DNA from: Ekhidna lutea
Lineage (GTDB): Bacteria > Bacteroidota > Bacteroidia > Cytophagales > Cyclobacteriaceae
Direction of reading: 5' to 3'
Assembly: GCF_900188325.1 (NCBI RefSeq)
Contig: NZ_FZPD01000005.1
Span: forward strand, 124,001 to 188,000
Length of the DNA stretch: 64,000 bases
Below the pieces are notes generated by a model. That model saw only the letters and a program-made list of their open reading frames with translations, was not told where the DNA came from and ran no database searches. This document shows positions 15,168 through 24,537 of the stretch, piece after piece; the stretch's first letter is position 1, and every line of letters begins with the position of its first letter. The translations under genes and the position numbers were made by a program.

Positions 15168-18100
15168 TTAGTTTTTCTGAAGTAACACCCGATACCTCAA
15201 CTCTTCAATTCCTTCCAACTCCTTAATCAACTCATCCGTCGGGTCAATGGTGAACTTACGACTAAGCATCTCCAAATTGATCCCACGATTTTCATAAACA
15301 CCAACAAGCGACATCTTAAGCAAAGACTTGCCAGGATGCTGTTCAGCAATTCGCTCTACTTCGTCAACGATTATTGAGTTCACATCTTCAAGGCGCATTT
15401 TTAGCTCCAATCCCTTCGTCATCTTCTCTCGGATCTCGCTTAAGTGTTCAATGTTTTGAATCTTAAATTCCAGTTCTTCACTGTTCCAGCGGTTCTGGAT
15501 ATTTCCTGATAAGTACAGAAACCAGCCTTTCTCCAGCATGGGCTTGAATTTCAGGTAATCCTGCCCGAACAGATAGAAGGTGTAGTTGTCATTAAAGTCT
15601 TCCAATGTGAATTGACCAAAAGGATTGCCTTTTTTTGATGTTCGATGCTGTACTTCGCTGACTACACCACCAATTCGTATTTCTCTACCCTGAAGCTTTT
15701 CAGGCTCAGCAAGCTGATGAATGCCCGCATTGGTAAGGTGATCCATCTCAAATTTGAACTGGTTGAGAGGATGGCCGGAAATGTAAAGTCCAACCATCTC
15801 TTTCTCGATATTCAACTTCTCAATATCACCGTAAGGTTCTATTCTTCCAACCTTTGGTTTGGCTATATCTGTGCCTGATGCTCCTCCAAATAAAGAAGAT
15901 TGGTTGCTCGCTTCTTCCTCCTGCATACGGTTGGCATACCGGATGGATTTTTCAATCAAAGAGTTACCCTCTTCATCCGGTTCCACATATTGACGTCTGT
16001 GGAATTCTTCAAAACAATCAAATCCACCGGCCTTAGCAAGACTTTCGAACGACTTTTTATTTACTGTTCTAAGATTGACACGTTTAGCGAAATCAAAGAT
16101 GTCTTTAAATGGTCCTTTTGCATCTCGCTCTTCGATGATCGCCATTACAGCAGATTCACCGGTTCCTTTAATAGCACCCATCCCGAATCGAATTTCACCT
16201 TCGGCATTCACTGCAAAGTCCTTATCAGACTCATTCACATGTGGACCCAGCACATTAATGCTTCTGTTTTTACACTCCTCCATGAAGAAACTTACCTTGT
16301 CAATGCTATTCTGATTATGGGTGAGGACAGAAGCCATGTATTCAGCAGGATAATTTGCTTTTAGGTAGCCGGTATGATAGGCAACCACCGAGTAGCAGGT
16401 ACTATGCGATTTATTAAATGCATAGGCAGCAAATGCCTCCCAGTCCGTCCAGACTTTTTCCAGCTTGTCTTCTGGGTGGCCTTTTTCTTTGGCTTGCTCG
16501 ATGAACTTGGGCTTCATCTCGTCCAGAACATCCCGTTTTTTCTTACCCATTGCTTTACGCAATACATCCGCCTCACCTTTTGTAAATCCGGCAAGGGATT
16601 GGGATAGAAGCATTACTTGCTCCTGGTAGACCGTAATGCCATACGTTTCTGCCAGGTATTCTTCCATCTCCGGAATGTCATAGGAGATCGCTTCTTTTCC
16701 GTGTTTTCTCGCGATGAAGTTTGGAATGTATTCCATCGGGCCCGGACGATACAGGGCGTTCATGGCAATGAGATCTTCAAATTTATCCGGCTTTAGTGCG
16801 CGAAGATGTTTTTGCATACCCGGCGACTCAAATTGAAATGTACCGTTGGTTTCACCACGCTGATACAGTTCATAGGTCTTCTGGTCATCTAGCGGAATCT
16901 TATCGATATCAATTTTGATTCCGTGCCGTTTCTCCACATTCTCCACTGCAGTTTTGATGATGGAAAGGGTTTTCAATCCCAGGAAGTCCATCTTCAGCAT
17001 TCCCGCAGACTCCACTACGCTGTTGTCGAATTGCGTAACCAATAGGTCGGAATCCTTCGACTTAGCCAGGGGCACATAGTTACTCATGTCAGCAGGAGTA
17101 ATGATCACTCCACATGCATGAATGCCTGTGTTACGAAGAGAGCCCTCCAATACAACCGCCTGATTCAATACCTGAGAGGGGAGGTCTTTGCCTTTTCTCA
17201 GATCTTCCAGCTCTTTTACTTCTTCAAAAACCTTAGTGAACTTGGTACCTGGTCGTTCAGGAACCAGCTTGGCGATGGCATCTGTCTCCGGTAGGGAAAG
17301 CTCCATCACTCTACCTGCATCACGAATCGCAGATTTGGGTGCCATGGTACCATAGGTAATGATTTGAGCTACCTGATCAAATCCGTATTTGTCTATCACA
17401 TATTTGATGACCTTTTCACGGCCTTCATTGTCAAAGTCAATATCAATATCGGGAAGTGATACCCGATCCGGATTCAGAAAACGCTCAAATAGGAGATCAT
17501 ATGCAATCGGATCCACATTGGTGATTCCAATGCAATAAGCAACCACCGAGCCGGCTGCAGACCCACGACCCGGACCAACAGCTACGTTCATTTCACGGGC
17601 TTTGGCTGTGAAATCCTGAACAATCAGAAAGTACCCTGGATATCCGGTATTGGCAATGGTTTCTAGCTCGAAATCAATTCGTTCACGGATTTCATCCGTG
17701 ATTTCATCGTATCGTTTTTCAGCACCCTGATAGGTCAGGTGACGTAGATAAGCGTTCTCTCCTCGCTTGCCTCCATCCGCTTCGTCTTCCGCATTGATGA
17801 ATTCTTCAGGGATGTCAAAAGCAGGGAGAAGTACCTCTCGCTCCAGACTATAGGTCTCGACCTTGTTGACAAGCTCGGAAATGTTTTCGATGGCCTCCGG
17901 AATATCTCCAAAAGACTCCTTCATTTCCTGCTGCGTTTTGAAGTAGTAGTTCTCGTTGGGGAGACCGGGACGGAATCCACGCCCTCTTCCGATGGGGGTG
18001 CTTTGCTTTTCGTTTTCCTTGATGCAAATCAGAACGTCGTGGGCTTTCGCATCTTCTTTGTCAAGGTAGAAGTACTCATTTGCAGCGATGAGTTTTATGT

Positions 18101-19400
18101 CGTGTTTATCAGCAAAGCCAACAAGAATTTCGTTCAGCCTGTTCTCTTCTTCAAGTCCGTGCCTATTGATCTCCAGGTAGAAATCATCTCCAAATAAGTT
18201 TTTCCAATAGAGTACCGCTTCTTCAGCCTGGGTTTCACCGACATTTAAAACAAGGTGTGGAATTTCACCTCCAAGGCTACCACTGAGGGCTATTACATCT
18301 TCTTTGTACTTCTCTATAAGTGCTTTATCTATTCGGGGATATAATCCATAGTTCCCTTCTTTGTAAGCAATGGAGCTAAGCTTGATCAGGTTTTCATACC
18401 CCTTCTTTGATTTTGCAAGCAGTAGTTGTTTGAATCTTTTGTCGGGGTTGTCCTTTGTGAACTGAAGTTTTAATCGATCTTCTGCAACGAAAAACTCACA
18501 ACCGATGATGGGTTTGATGCCGGCACCTTTAGCAGCCTTTACGAATTTAAAAGCACCAAACATATTGCCCAGGTCAGTCATCGCGACTGCAGGCATGTCG
18601 TATGCTTTGGCCTTAGCAATAATGGCTCCTACATCCGGAGTGGCTTGCAAAACGGAAAATTGAGAATGCCCGTGCAGGTGACAAAATGCACCCTTGATGT
18701 CCTCCGCTTTTACCTCCTCTGTTCCAATTTTACCGGAAGACTTTTCACGCTTTGAAGCAAAGTTGGCATCATCCAGATCCGGACTTTCGTAGATGATATC
18801 ATCAGGGTTGGTATCATCGATGGTTGGGATGATGGAGCGTTTTAAGCACTCGAAGAACGCCTTAGCGGTGGCATCTACATCATACGCGGCATCATGCGCA
18901 TCTGCGAATGGCTCACCAAATAATTTTTCATAAAGTTCAATTAGTCTTGGCGACTTAAGTCGCCCACCGGGACCACCCTGGAGCTGGCAGAATTCTTTTG
19001 TGTCCTCTGAGGTATCGATGTTTTTTGCATCAGCAAGCAGGTTCTCTTTTTCTGTTCTCAGGTACTCCGCACCAATGATCTTATTGTCAAACTCGATGTT
19101 ATGACCGACTAGTACTTCAGCTTTTTTGACATCTTCTGAAAACTTATCAAGTACCTCCGATAAATCTTCACCAACTTCCAATGCTCGTTTGGTGGAGATA
19201 CCGTGAATTTTTTCGGCGTTAAAAGGGATAGTGAATCCTTCAGGCTTTATGATGTGATTGCCGGTGGAAATTAATTTACCACCATGATCGTGCAGTTGCC
19301 ATGCAATTTGTACCAACCTTGGCCAATTATCTAGCTGCTCAACTGGTGCAGTTTTATTGTGTGGTAAACCGGTGGTTTCGGTATCGAAAATGAGATACAT
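15168..19400 (-). CDS. dnaE: DNA polymerase III alpha subunit with N-terminal proofreading exonuclease
   Basis: Replicative DNA polymerase of 1,410 residues, longer than the roughly 1,160 of E. coli DnaE because of an added N-terminal domain. Residues 1-190 are a DEDDh exonuclease: Asp6/Glu8 in DTETTG, Asp105 in GHNIEFDN, His169 and Asp174 in HDAAYD. A linker leads to the PHP domain (HLHGHSQFS, residues 241-249), then the C-family polymerase palm with catalytic aspartates in PDIDIDFD near residue 650. The HhH and OB-fold regions follow (the OB-like ending contains IGGVVSEVQHRTSKKGNPFG). The fusion puts proofreading and polymerase in one chain. The gene is monocistronic, flanked by the family D repeat and a terminator belonging to the upstream gene. 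Confidence 0.96.
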   Translation of the reverse strand: MYLIFDTETTGLPHNKTAPVEQLDNWPRLVQIAWQLHDHGGKLISTGNHIIKPEGFTIPFNAEKIHGISTKRALEVGEDLSEVLDKFSEDVKKAEVLVGHNIEFDNKIIGAEYLRTEKENLLADAKNIDTSEDTKEFCQLQGGPGGRLKSPRLIELYEKLFGEPFADAHDAAYDVDATAKAFFECLKRSIIPTIDDTNPDDIIYESPDLDDANFASKREKSSGKIGTEEVKAEDIKGAFCHLHGHSQFSVLQATPDVGAIIAKAKAYDMPAVAMTDLGNMFGAFKFVKAAKGAGIKPIIGCEFFVAEDRLKLQFTKDNPDKRFKQLLLAKSKKGYENLIKLSSIAYKEGNYGLYPRIDKALIEKYKEDVIALSGSLGGEIPHLVLNVGETQAEEAVLYWKNLFGDDFYLEINRHGLEEENRLNEILVGFADKHDIKLIAANEYFYLDKEDAKAHDVLICIKENEKQSTPIGRGRGFRPGLPNENYYFKTQQEMKESFGDIPEAIENISELVNKVETYSLEREVLLPAFDIPEEFINAEDEADGGKRGENAYLRHLTYQGAEKRYDEITDEIRERIDFELETIANTGYPGYFLIVQDFTAKAREMNVAVGPGRGSAAGSVVAYCIGITNVDPIAYDLLFERFLNPDRVSLPDIDIDFDNEGREKVIKYVIDKYGFDQVAQIITYGTMAPKSAIRDAGRVMELSLPETDAIAKLVPERPGTKFTKVFEEVKELEDLRKGKDLPSQVLNQAVVLEGSLRNTGIHACGVIITPADMSNYVPLAKSKDSDLLVTQFDNSVVESAGMLKMDFLGLKTLSIIKTAVENVEKRHGIKIDIDKIPLDDQKTYELYQRGETNGTFQFESPGMQKHLRALKPDKFEDLIAMNALYRPGPMEYIPNFIARKHGKEAISYDIPEMEEYLAETYGITVYQEQVMLLSQSLAGFTKGEADVLRKAMGKKKRDVLDEMKPKFIEQAKEKGHPEDKLEKVWTDWEAFAAYAFNKSHSTCYSVVAYHTGYLKANYPAEYMASVLTHNQNSIDKVSFFMEECKNRSINVLGPHVNESDKDFAVNAEGEIRFGMGAIKGTGESAVMAIIEERDAKGPFKDIFDFAKRVNLRTVNKKSFESLAKAGGFDCFEEFHRRQYVEPDEEGNSLIEKSIRYANRMQEEEASNQSSLFGGASGTDIAKPKVGRIEPYGDIEKLNIEKEMVGLYISGHPLNQFKFEMDHLTNAGIHQLAEPEKLQGREIRIGGVVSEVQHRTSKKGNPFGQFTLEDFNDNYTFYLFGQDYLKFKPMLEKGWFLYLSGNIQNRWNSEELEFKIQNIEHLSEIREKMTKGLELKMRLEDVNSIIVDEVERIAEQHPGKSLLKMSLVGVYENRGINLEMLSRKFTIDPTDELIKELEGIEELRYRVLLQKN

Positions 19401-19451
19401 AGGGGTGGTTTAAATTGCTATTCAAAATAACACAAACACAGCCTATGAAAA

Positions 19452-19478
19452 TAAAAAAAGCCCCGAAGAATCAGGGCT
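19452..19478 (-). terminator. Intrinsic terminator of the first tandem permease gene
   Basis: On the minus strand AGCCCTGA pairs with TTCGGGGCT-type sequence (eight pairs, one wobble) around a four-base loop, then T7. It lies between the permease stop at 19499 and dnaE. Confidence 0.75.
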
Positions 19479-19498
19479 GTGGATAACTTGTGGATATG

Positions 19499-21931
19499 TT
19501 ACTCATCCTTCAACGATTCAGCCGGATTAATCCGTGCGGCCTTCCAGGACTGAAAACTTATGGTAATCCATGCTATGGTTATAGCTGCAATCCCTGATAC
19601 AATATATGTTGAAGGTTTGAGCTCTGTTCTGTAGGCAAAATCATCCAGCCAGTAGTTCATAGCAATTGAAGCAACCGGAATTGCGATGATGAAAGATATC
19701 GCCACCAGCTTAATGAAGTTTCTCGACAAGAGATTTACAATACTGGTGACCGAAGCACCTAATGTTTTGCGAATGCCAATTTCTTTTCTTTTTTGCTCTG
19801 CTGTAAATGCGGCAAGCCCGAATAAACCAAGACACGCAATAAGAATAGTCAGAACAGCAAACACGGTGAATATTTGTCCAACCTTTTGTTCTGCATGATA
19901 TGTGAGATCAAATCGTTGATCCATGAACTGGTATCCGAAAGGCTGCCCGGGGACGAACTTATTCCATGTTGACTCCAGATCTGCTATGGTCTCATCTACA
20001 TTTTCCATGTGAATTTTGAAGAGGGCGTATCCGGCGTTTTGTCCCAGGTGAAGTACCAGTGGTTCAATATTGCTTCTCAGTGATTGATAATGGAAGTCTT
20101 TCACAACGCCAATGATCCGATAGCCGACAACATCCGGGCTGTCATCCGGTCCATCGTGAGAATAAAGCTTTGATTCGAGCGGATTTTCATAGCCAAATTT
20201 CTGAACTGCTGTTTCATTAATGATCACCGCCATTGAATCGCTTGCGTATTCCTTAAAGAAGAATCGACCTTCTTTCATGGAAATGCCCATCGTATTCATG
20301 TAATCATGATCTACTGTAGCGGTACCAATCACCAGGCTTTCATCAGAACCAGCTGTGGCATTTTTAAAGTAAAGACTCGAGTTGTTGTAATTTCCTGTTG
20401 GGATAAAACTCGAAAGCGAACTGCTGATCACACTGGAGTTTCTGGAAGCTTCATTTTTGAACGCCTCGGCCTGATCACGTAAAATCCAGGCATCATTGAC
20501 CATCAGCACCTGATCTTTTTCGTAACCCAACTTTTTATTTTGAATGAAGGAAAGTTGATCAAAAACGATGGCCGTTCCTATAATCATAATGATGGATATG
20601 GAAAATTGAAAGACCACCAGCGTGCTTCGGATGGGTCCGCTCTTTAATCCCTGACGAATGGTTCCTTTTAATACTTCCACCGGTTTGAACATGGTCATGT
20701 AAAATGCAGGATAGCTTCCGGCTAATAGCCCCACCAACACCATGATTCCTATCATAAACAGAATGTATCCTTCCTCCAGGAGACTGTAAAACGAAAGTTC
20801 TTTGCCAGCCAGCGCATTGAATCCGGGAATGGCTAAAAGAGAGATAACATATGCGAGTAGAAAAGCAATAAAGCAGATCACCATAGCCTCCGAAATGAAC
20901 TGATTGATCAATTGCTTTTTAAACGCCCCCATGGCTTTTCTTACTCCAACTTCCTTGGCACGGTTGGCAGACCTGGCGGTTGCCAGATTCATAAAGTTGA
21001 TACAGGCCAAAATGAGAATGAATAGGGCTACTACAGAAAATATGTAGATGTATTTGATATCTCCGTTGGATCCCAACTCATCCGTCTTATTTGAATGAAG
21101 ATGAATGTCTCTTAATGGAAACAATGGGAAAGCAAGGGCATTGCCGCTGTTCCTGAACTCCTGCAGATTCATATTCAAAAACTGCTCAATGAGTGGACCG
21201 CAGTACGTTTCGATCATTTCAGGAAATTTGGCTTCCAGTTCTTCTTTGGTCGATCCTTCCTTTAGTTTAATGTAAGTATTAAAATTTGTGCTAAGCCAGT
21301 TTTGATTGTTTGCCCATGCAAAAGAGGTCATGGATAACAACATATTGTGGCGAAAGTGAGTGTTTGCTGGTAGATCATCGTATACGGCCACCACTTCATA
21401 GTCAGTTTGGTTATCCAGAACAACTACTTCCCCAACGGGGTTGATGTCACCAAAGATTTTCTTTGATGTACTTAAATCCAGCGCCAGTGTGTTTGGTCTT
21501 GCCAGCGTATTTTTCGTATTACCATACACCAGAGGAATTCCGAAAAAAGAAAAGAAATTAGAGTCTGCCATGAGCACAAGCTCCTCTTTGAAGGTCTCGG
21601 TTTGTCCTTTTCTTTTGATAAACCAATTCCCTGATTCGCGCACCTTCATGGCATCTATTACCTCCGGGTAGTCATTTTTGAGTGCCTGTCCAGTGGGGGC
21701 ACCAACGGTCGCGGAAATATGATCAGAGCCATTTAGCGTTGCTGCAAAATCAACCCGATAGATTTGATCAGCGTCTGATAAATGCGTGTCATAACTCATC
21801 TCGTCTTTGATAAACAAAGAAATGAGCATGAAGCAGGCTAATCCTATGGCTAATCCAAAAATATTTAGGAAAGAATAAAACTTGTGTTTTAGCAGATTTC
21901 GGAGCGCAACGTTGAGATAGTTTTTAAGCAT
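19499..21931 (-). CDS. FtsX/MacB-family ABC transporter permease (tandem copy 1)
   Basis: An 810-residue inner-membrane protein with the duplicated layout typical of Bacteroidota. First transmembrane helix at about residues 20-42, MacB-PCD periplasmic domain to about 280, three-helix FtsX core (about 285-430, with [21 protein letters not shown]), another helix near 430-450, a second periplasmic domain to about 680, and a second FtsX core ending in NPAESLKDE. It would transmit ATPase movement to the periplasm, for example in lipoprotein release or antimicrobial export. It is strongly similar to the next gene upstream (22047), so the pair arose by duplication. No ATPase gene is nearby. Each copy has its own terminator. 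Confidence 0.92.
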   Translation of the reverse strand: MLKNYLNVALRNLLKHKFYSFLNIFGLAIGLACFMLISLFIKDEMSYDTHLSDADQIYRVDFAATLNGSDHISATVGAPTGQALKNDYPEVIDAMKVRESGNWFIKRKGQTETFKEELVLMADSNFFSFFGIPLVYGNTKNTLARPNTLALDLSTSKKIFGDINPVGEVVVLDNQTDYEVVAVYDDLPANTHFRHNMLLSMTSFAWANNQNWLSTNFNTYIKLKEGSTKEELEAKFPEMIETYCGPLIEQFLNMNLQEFRNSGNALAFPLFPLRDIHLHSNKTDELGSNGDIKYIYIFSVVALFILILACINFMNLATARSANRAKEVGVRKAMGAFKKQLINQFISEAMVICFIAFLLAYVISLLAIPGFNALAGKELSFYSLLEEGYILFMIGIMVLVGLLAGSYPAFYMTMFKPVEVLKGTIRQGLKSGPIRSTLVVFQFSISIIMIIGTAIVFDQLSFIQNKKLGYEKDQVLMVNDAWILRDQAEAFKNEASRNSSVISSSLSSFIPTGNYNNSSLYFKNATAGSDESLVIGTATVDHDYMNTMGISMKEGRFFFKEYASDSMAVIINETAVQKFGYENPLESKLYSHDGPDDSPDVVGYRIIGVVKDFHYQSLRSNIEPLVLHLGQNAGYALFKIHMENVDETIADLESTWNKFVPGQPFGYQFMDQRFDLTYHAEQKVGQIFTVFAVLTILIACLGLFGLAAFTAEQKRKEIGIRKTLGASVTSIVNLLSRNFIKLVAISFIIAIPVASIAMNYWLDDFAYRTELKPSTYIVSGIAAITIAWITISFQSWKAARINPAESLKDE

Positions 21932-21987
21932 GATAGTAGGAGTTAGTTATAGTAATGATGCTTTTTTTATCTGATGGTTGCTTGGTA

Positions 21988-22022
21988 TAAAAAAGCCCAT
22001 CCGCCGATTGGCGGACAGGGCT
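21988..22022 (-). terminator. Intrinsic terminator of the second tandem permease gene
   Basis: Strong GC-rich hairpin (TCCGCC with GGCGGA inside AGCCC/GGGCT) between the two permease genes, followed on the minus strand by a T run. Confidence 0.88.
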
Positions 22023-22046
22023 TCCATAGTAGAGTAGGTGAAGTTA

Positions 22047-24485
22047 TTATTCATCCTTTAAGGATCTGGCAGGGTTGATCCTGGCCGCATTCCATGACTG
22101 GAAGCCCATGGTGACCCATGCAATCACCAGAGCTATAATTCCAGCCAATAAGAAAACCATAGGATTAATATTTGTTCTGTTTTCGAAATCTTGAAGCCAC
22201 TCACTCATAAAGTAGTAGGAGATGGGTGCAGCTATTAAAAATGCAATACCAACCAGCTTTAAAAACTCTTTAGAGAGCAGTGTGATAATGCTAGATATAG
22301 ACGCACCAAGTACTTTTCTAACACCTATTTCTTTTCTGCGCTGCTCTGCTGTGAAAGCGGCCAGACCATATAGACCTAAGCAGGCAATGAAAATGGCCAG
22401 GAAGGCAAAAACTCCGAATATTTTTCCAAGCTTCTGCTCATTCTCATACATCTCATTAAATCGTTCATCAAGGAAGCTGTACGCGAATGGTTGGCTAGGC
22501 GCAAACTCATTCCACTTATCTTCCAGAAATCCGATGGTTGCTGGAATATTCTCATTTGTGATCTTGAAGGAAACAAACCCTCTGCTTCTCCCAAGTTTGA
22601 AAATTAGCGGCTCGATTTGATCTTTTAGTGAGGTGAAATGGAAGTCTTTCATAATACCTATCACTTTATATGAGACCGTATAAATGCTATCCTGAAAGCC
22701 ATCGAAAGTGGATATTGTTTTTCCAATAGTTTCCTCCAGTGTCCATCCTATTTTATGCATGGCAGCTTCATTGAGCACCACTGCGAGGCTATCACTTGGG
22801 AAATCTTTCGAGAAGCTTCTACCACTCTTCAATTCAATGTCAAGTGTTTCCATGTAGTCATGATCCACTCGGTATTCGTGAAAAATATATGTTTCACTTT
22901 TGGTAGAGTTGGATCCCGGAAACCAGGCATTATTGTTATCTGCCGTATTCACGGGTAAGAAGCTGGACATGGTTCCGGACAATATGTTGGAATGTTGCAA
23001 CGCTTCATTTTTATATGAATCAGCCTTGTCGTCCATTAGCCATGGATCATGGATCATCAAAATGTGGTCTTTACTATATCCTAACTTCTTATTCTGGATG
23101 TAAGAAAGCTGTTGATATACGATCGCCGTTCCGATGATCATAATTATACTCACGCAGAATTGAAGTACTACCAATGTGCTTCTCAAGCCACCACCTTTGA
23201 GTCCTAGATTTAGTTTGCCTTTAAGAACTTCAACCGGCCGAAATTTGGATAGGAAGAAAGCCGGGTAGCTCCCCGCCAGAAATCCCACCACAATCAAAAC
23301 ACCAAGCATAATCAAAAGAAAAGCGGGAGAGAGCAGGCTATTGAATACCATTGCTTTGTCTGCAAGGGTATTAAATTGATTGAGCAATAGAAAGGAGAGC
23401 CCGTATGCAATCAAAATTGAGATGAAAGTAATTAAGAAAGCTTCGGTTAGAAATTGCTTTCTTAACTGACTCTTATATGCGCCCATCACTTTTCTTACAC
23501 CTACTTCTTTGGCTCGTCCTGCTGAGCGGGCAGTCGATAGATTCATAAAATTGATACAAGCTAATATCAATATGAACATAGCGATTGCAGTAAATATCAG
23601 CACGTATTTCACGTCACCATTAACGTTCAACTCGCCCAACTTATCCGATTTAAGATGGATATCTAAAAGAGGAAAGAGGTAAAAGCCTGCGTCATTTCCT
23701 GCTTCATAGAATTCTTCAAGAGAAGCACCCATGAAGTTTTGAATCTCAGGGCCAATGTACTTTTCAATCAATCCCGGAAATTTGGCTTCCAGGTCATTTG
23801 GATCATAGCCTTCTTGCAATTTCAAGTAAGTGTTGAAATTAAAACTCATCCACATGGTAGATTTTGCTTCTTCTCTGCTTTCCATGGAGAGCATCATTTC
23901 GAAGTTGAAATGAGAATTGGTAGGCATGTCTTCGAAGACTCCTGTAACCTCCCAATCATCATTGTTATCCAAGACAACAATTTTTCCTACCGGATTTTCC
24001 TCGCCAAATACCTTGGACGCCAATGATTCACTTATCACGAGTGTATTCGGACGTTCGAGGCAGGTTTCCGGATTACCAGACTTCAAATTGAAATCCCAGA
24101 ATTGGAAGAAATTATGATCGGCATATACTACAGCATCTTCATTGTAAGCATCTTCCGTATTTTTCTCTTTGATAATCCAGTTACCAGTACTTCTCAGCCT
24201 GGTAGCAGCTTCCACTTCGGGAAATTCAACCGGCATGGTTGGACCAGCCGGTGCGCTGGCAAGAGCCGTTATAAACTCGGATCCATTGATGTTTCCGGTA
24301 AAATCCATCCGATAGATGCGATCGGCATCTGAGTGAAAGGTATCATAGCTAAGTTCATCTACTACATAAAGCGAGATCATCAAAAAGCAGGTAAGCCCGA
24401 TTGATAGACCTAAGATGTTTATAAGCGAATAGAACTTATGCTTAAACAGGTTGCGCAGTGCAACATTTAGATAGTTCTTTATCAT
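22047..24485 (-). CDS. FtsX/MacB-family ABC transporter permease (tandem copy 2)
   Basis: An 812-residue paralogue of the gene at 19499, with the same order: helix 1, MacB-PCD domain, FtsX core (ACINFMNLSTARSAGRAKEVG near residue 310), helix, second PCD domain, second FtsX core, and the same ending (NPARSLKDE). The best-conserved parts are the first 50 residues, the two FtsX cores and the tail; the periplasmic domains differ more, as expected if the partners differ. Starts at the ATG at 24485, 52 bases after the stop of the exported protein gene upstream, so the two may share a transcript. ATPase partner and substrate unknown. Confidence 0.92.
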   Translation of the reverse strand: MIKNYLNVALRNLFKHKFYSLINILGLSIGLTCFLMISLYVVDELSYDTFHSDADRIYRMDFTGNINGSEFITALASAPAGPTMPVEFPEVEAATRLRSTGNWIIKEKNTEDAYNEDAVVYADHNFFQFWDFNLKSGNPETCLERPNTLVISESLASKVFGEENPVGKIVVLDNNDDWEVTGVFEDMPTNSHFNFEMMLSMESREEAKSTMWMSFNFNTYLKLQEGYDPNDLEAKFPGLIEKYIGPEIQNFMGASLEEFYEAGNDAGFYLFPLLDIHLKSDKLGELNVNGDVKYVLIFTAIAMFILILACINFMNLSTARSAGRAKEVGVRKVMGAYKSQLRKQFLTEAFLITFISILIAYGLSFLLLNQFNTLADKAMVFNSLLSPAFLLIMLGVLIVVGFLAGSYPAFFLSKFRPVEVLKGKLNLGLKGGGLRSTLVVLQFCVSIIMIIGTAIVYQQLSYIQNKKLGYSKDHILMIHDPWLMDDKADSYKNEALQHSNILSGTMSSFLPVNTADNNNAWFPGSNSTKSETYIFHEYRVDHDYMETLDIELKSGRSFSKDFPSDSLAVVLNEAAMHKIGWTLEETIGKTISTFDGFQDSIYTVSYKVIGIMKDFHFTSLKDQIEPLIFKLGRSRGFVSFKITNENIPATIGFLEDKWNEFAPSQPFAYSFLDERFNEMYENEQKLGKIFGVFAFLAIFIACLGLYGLAAFTAEQRRKEIGVRKVLGASISSIITLLSKEFLKLVGIAFLIAAPISYYFMSEWLQDFENRTNINPMVFLLAGIIALVIAWVTMGFQSWNAARINPARSLKDE

Positions 24486-24537
24486 GATTTTGAGTTTTTG
24501 TCCTTTTGAGTTAGTCCTTGTTCGTCCTGATCACGTT

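Noticed and set aside
15900-16364. 154-codon open frame opposite dnaE
   Set aside because: Lies in the strand opposite conserved polymerase sequence and has no family-like features; it is a shadow frame.
22222-22620. 132-codon open frame opposite the second permease gene
   Set aside because: Antisense to a conserved FtsX core; no start context or protein-like pattern of its own.
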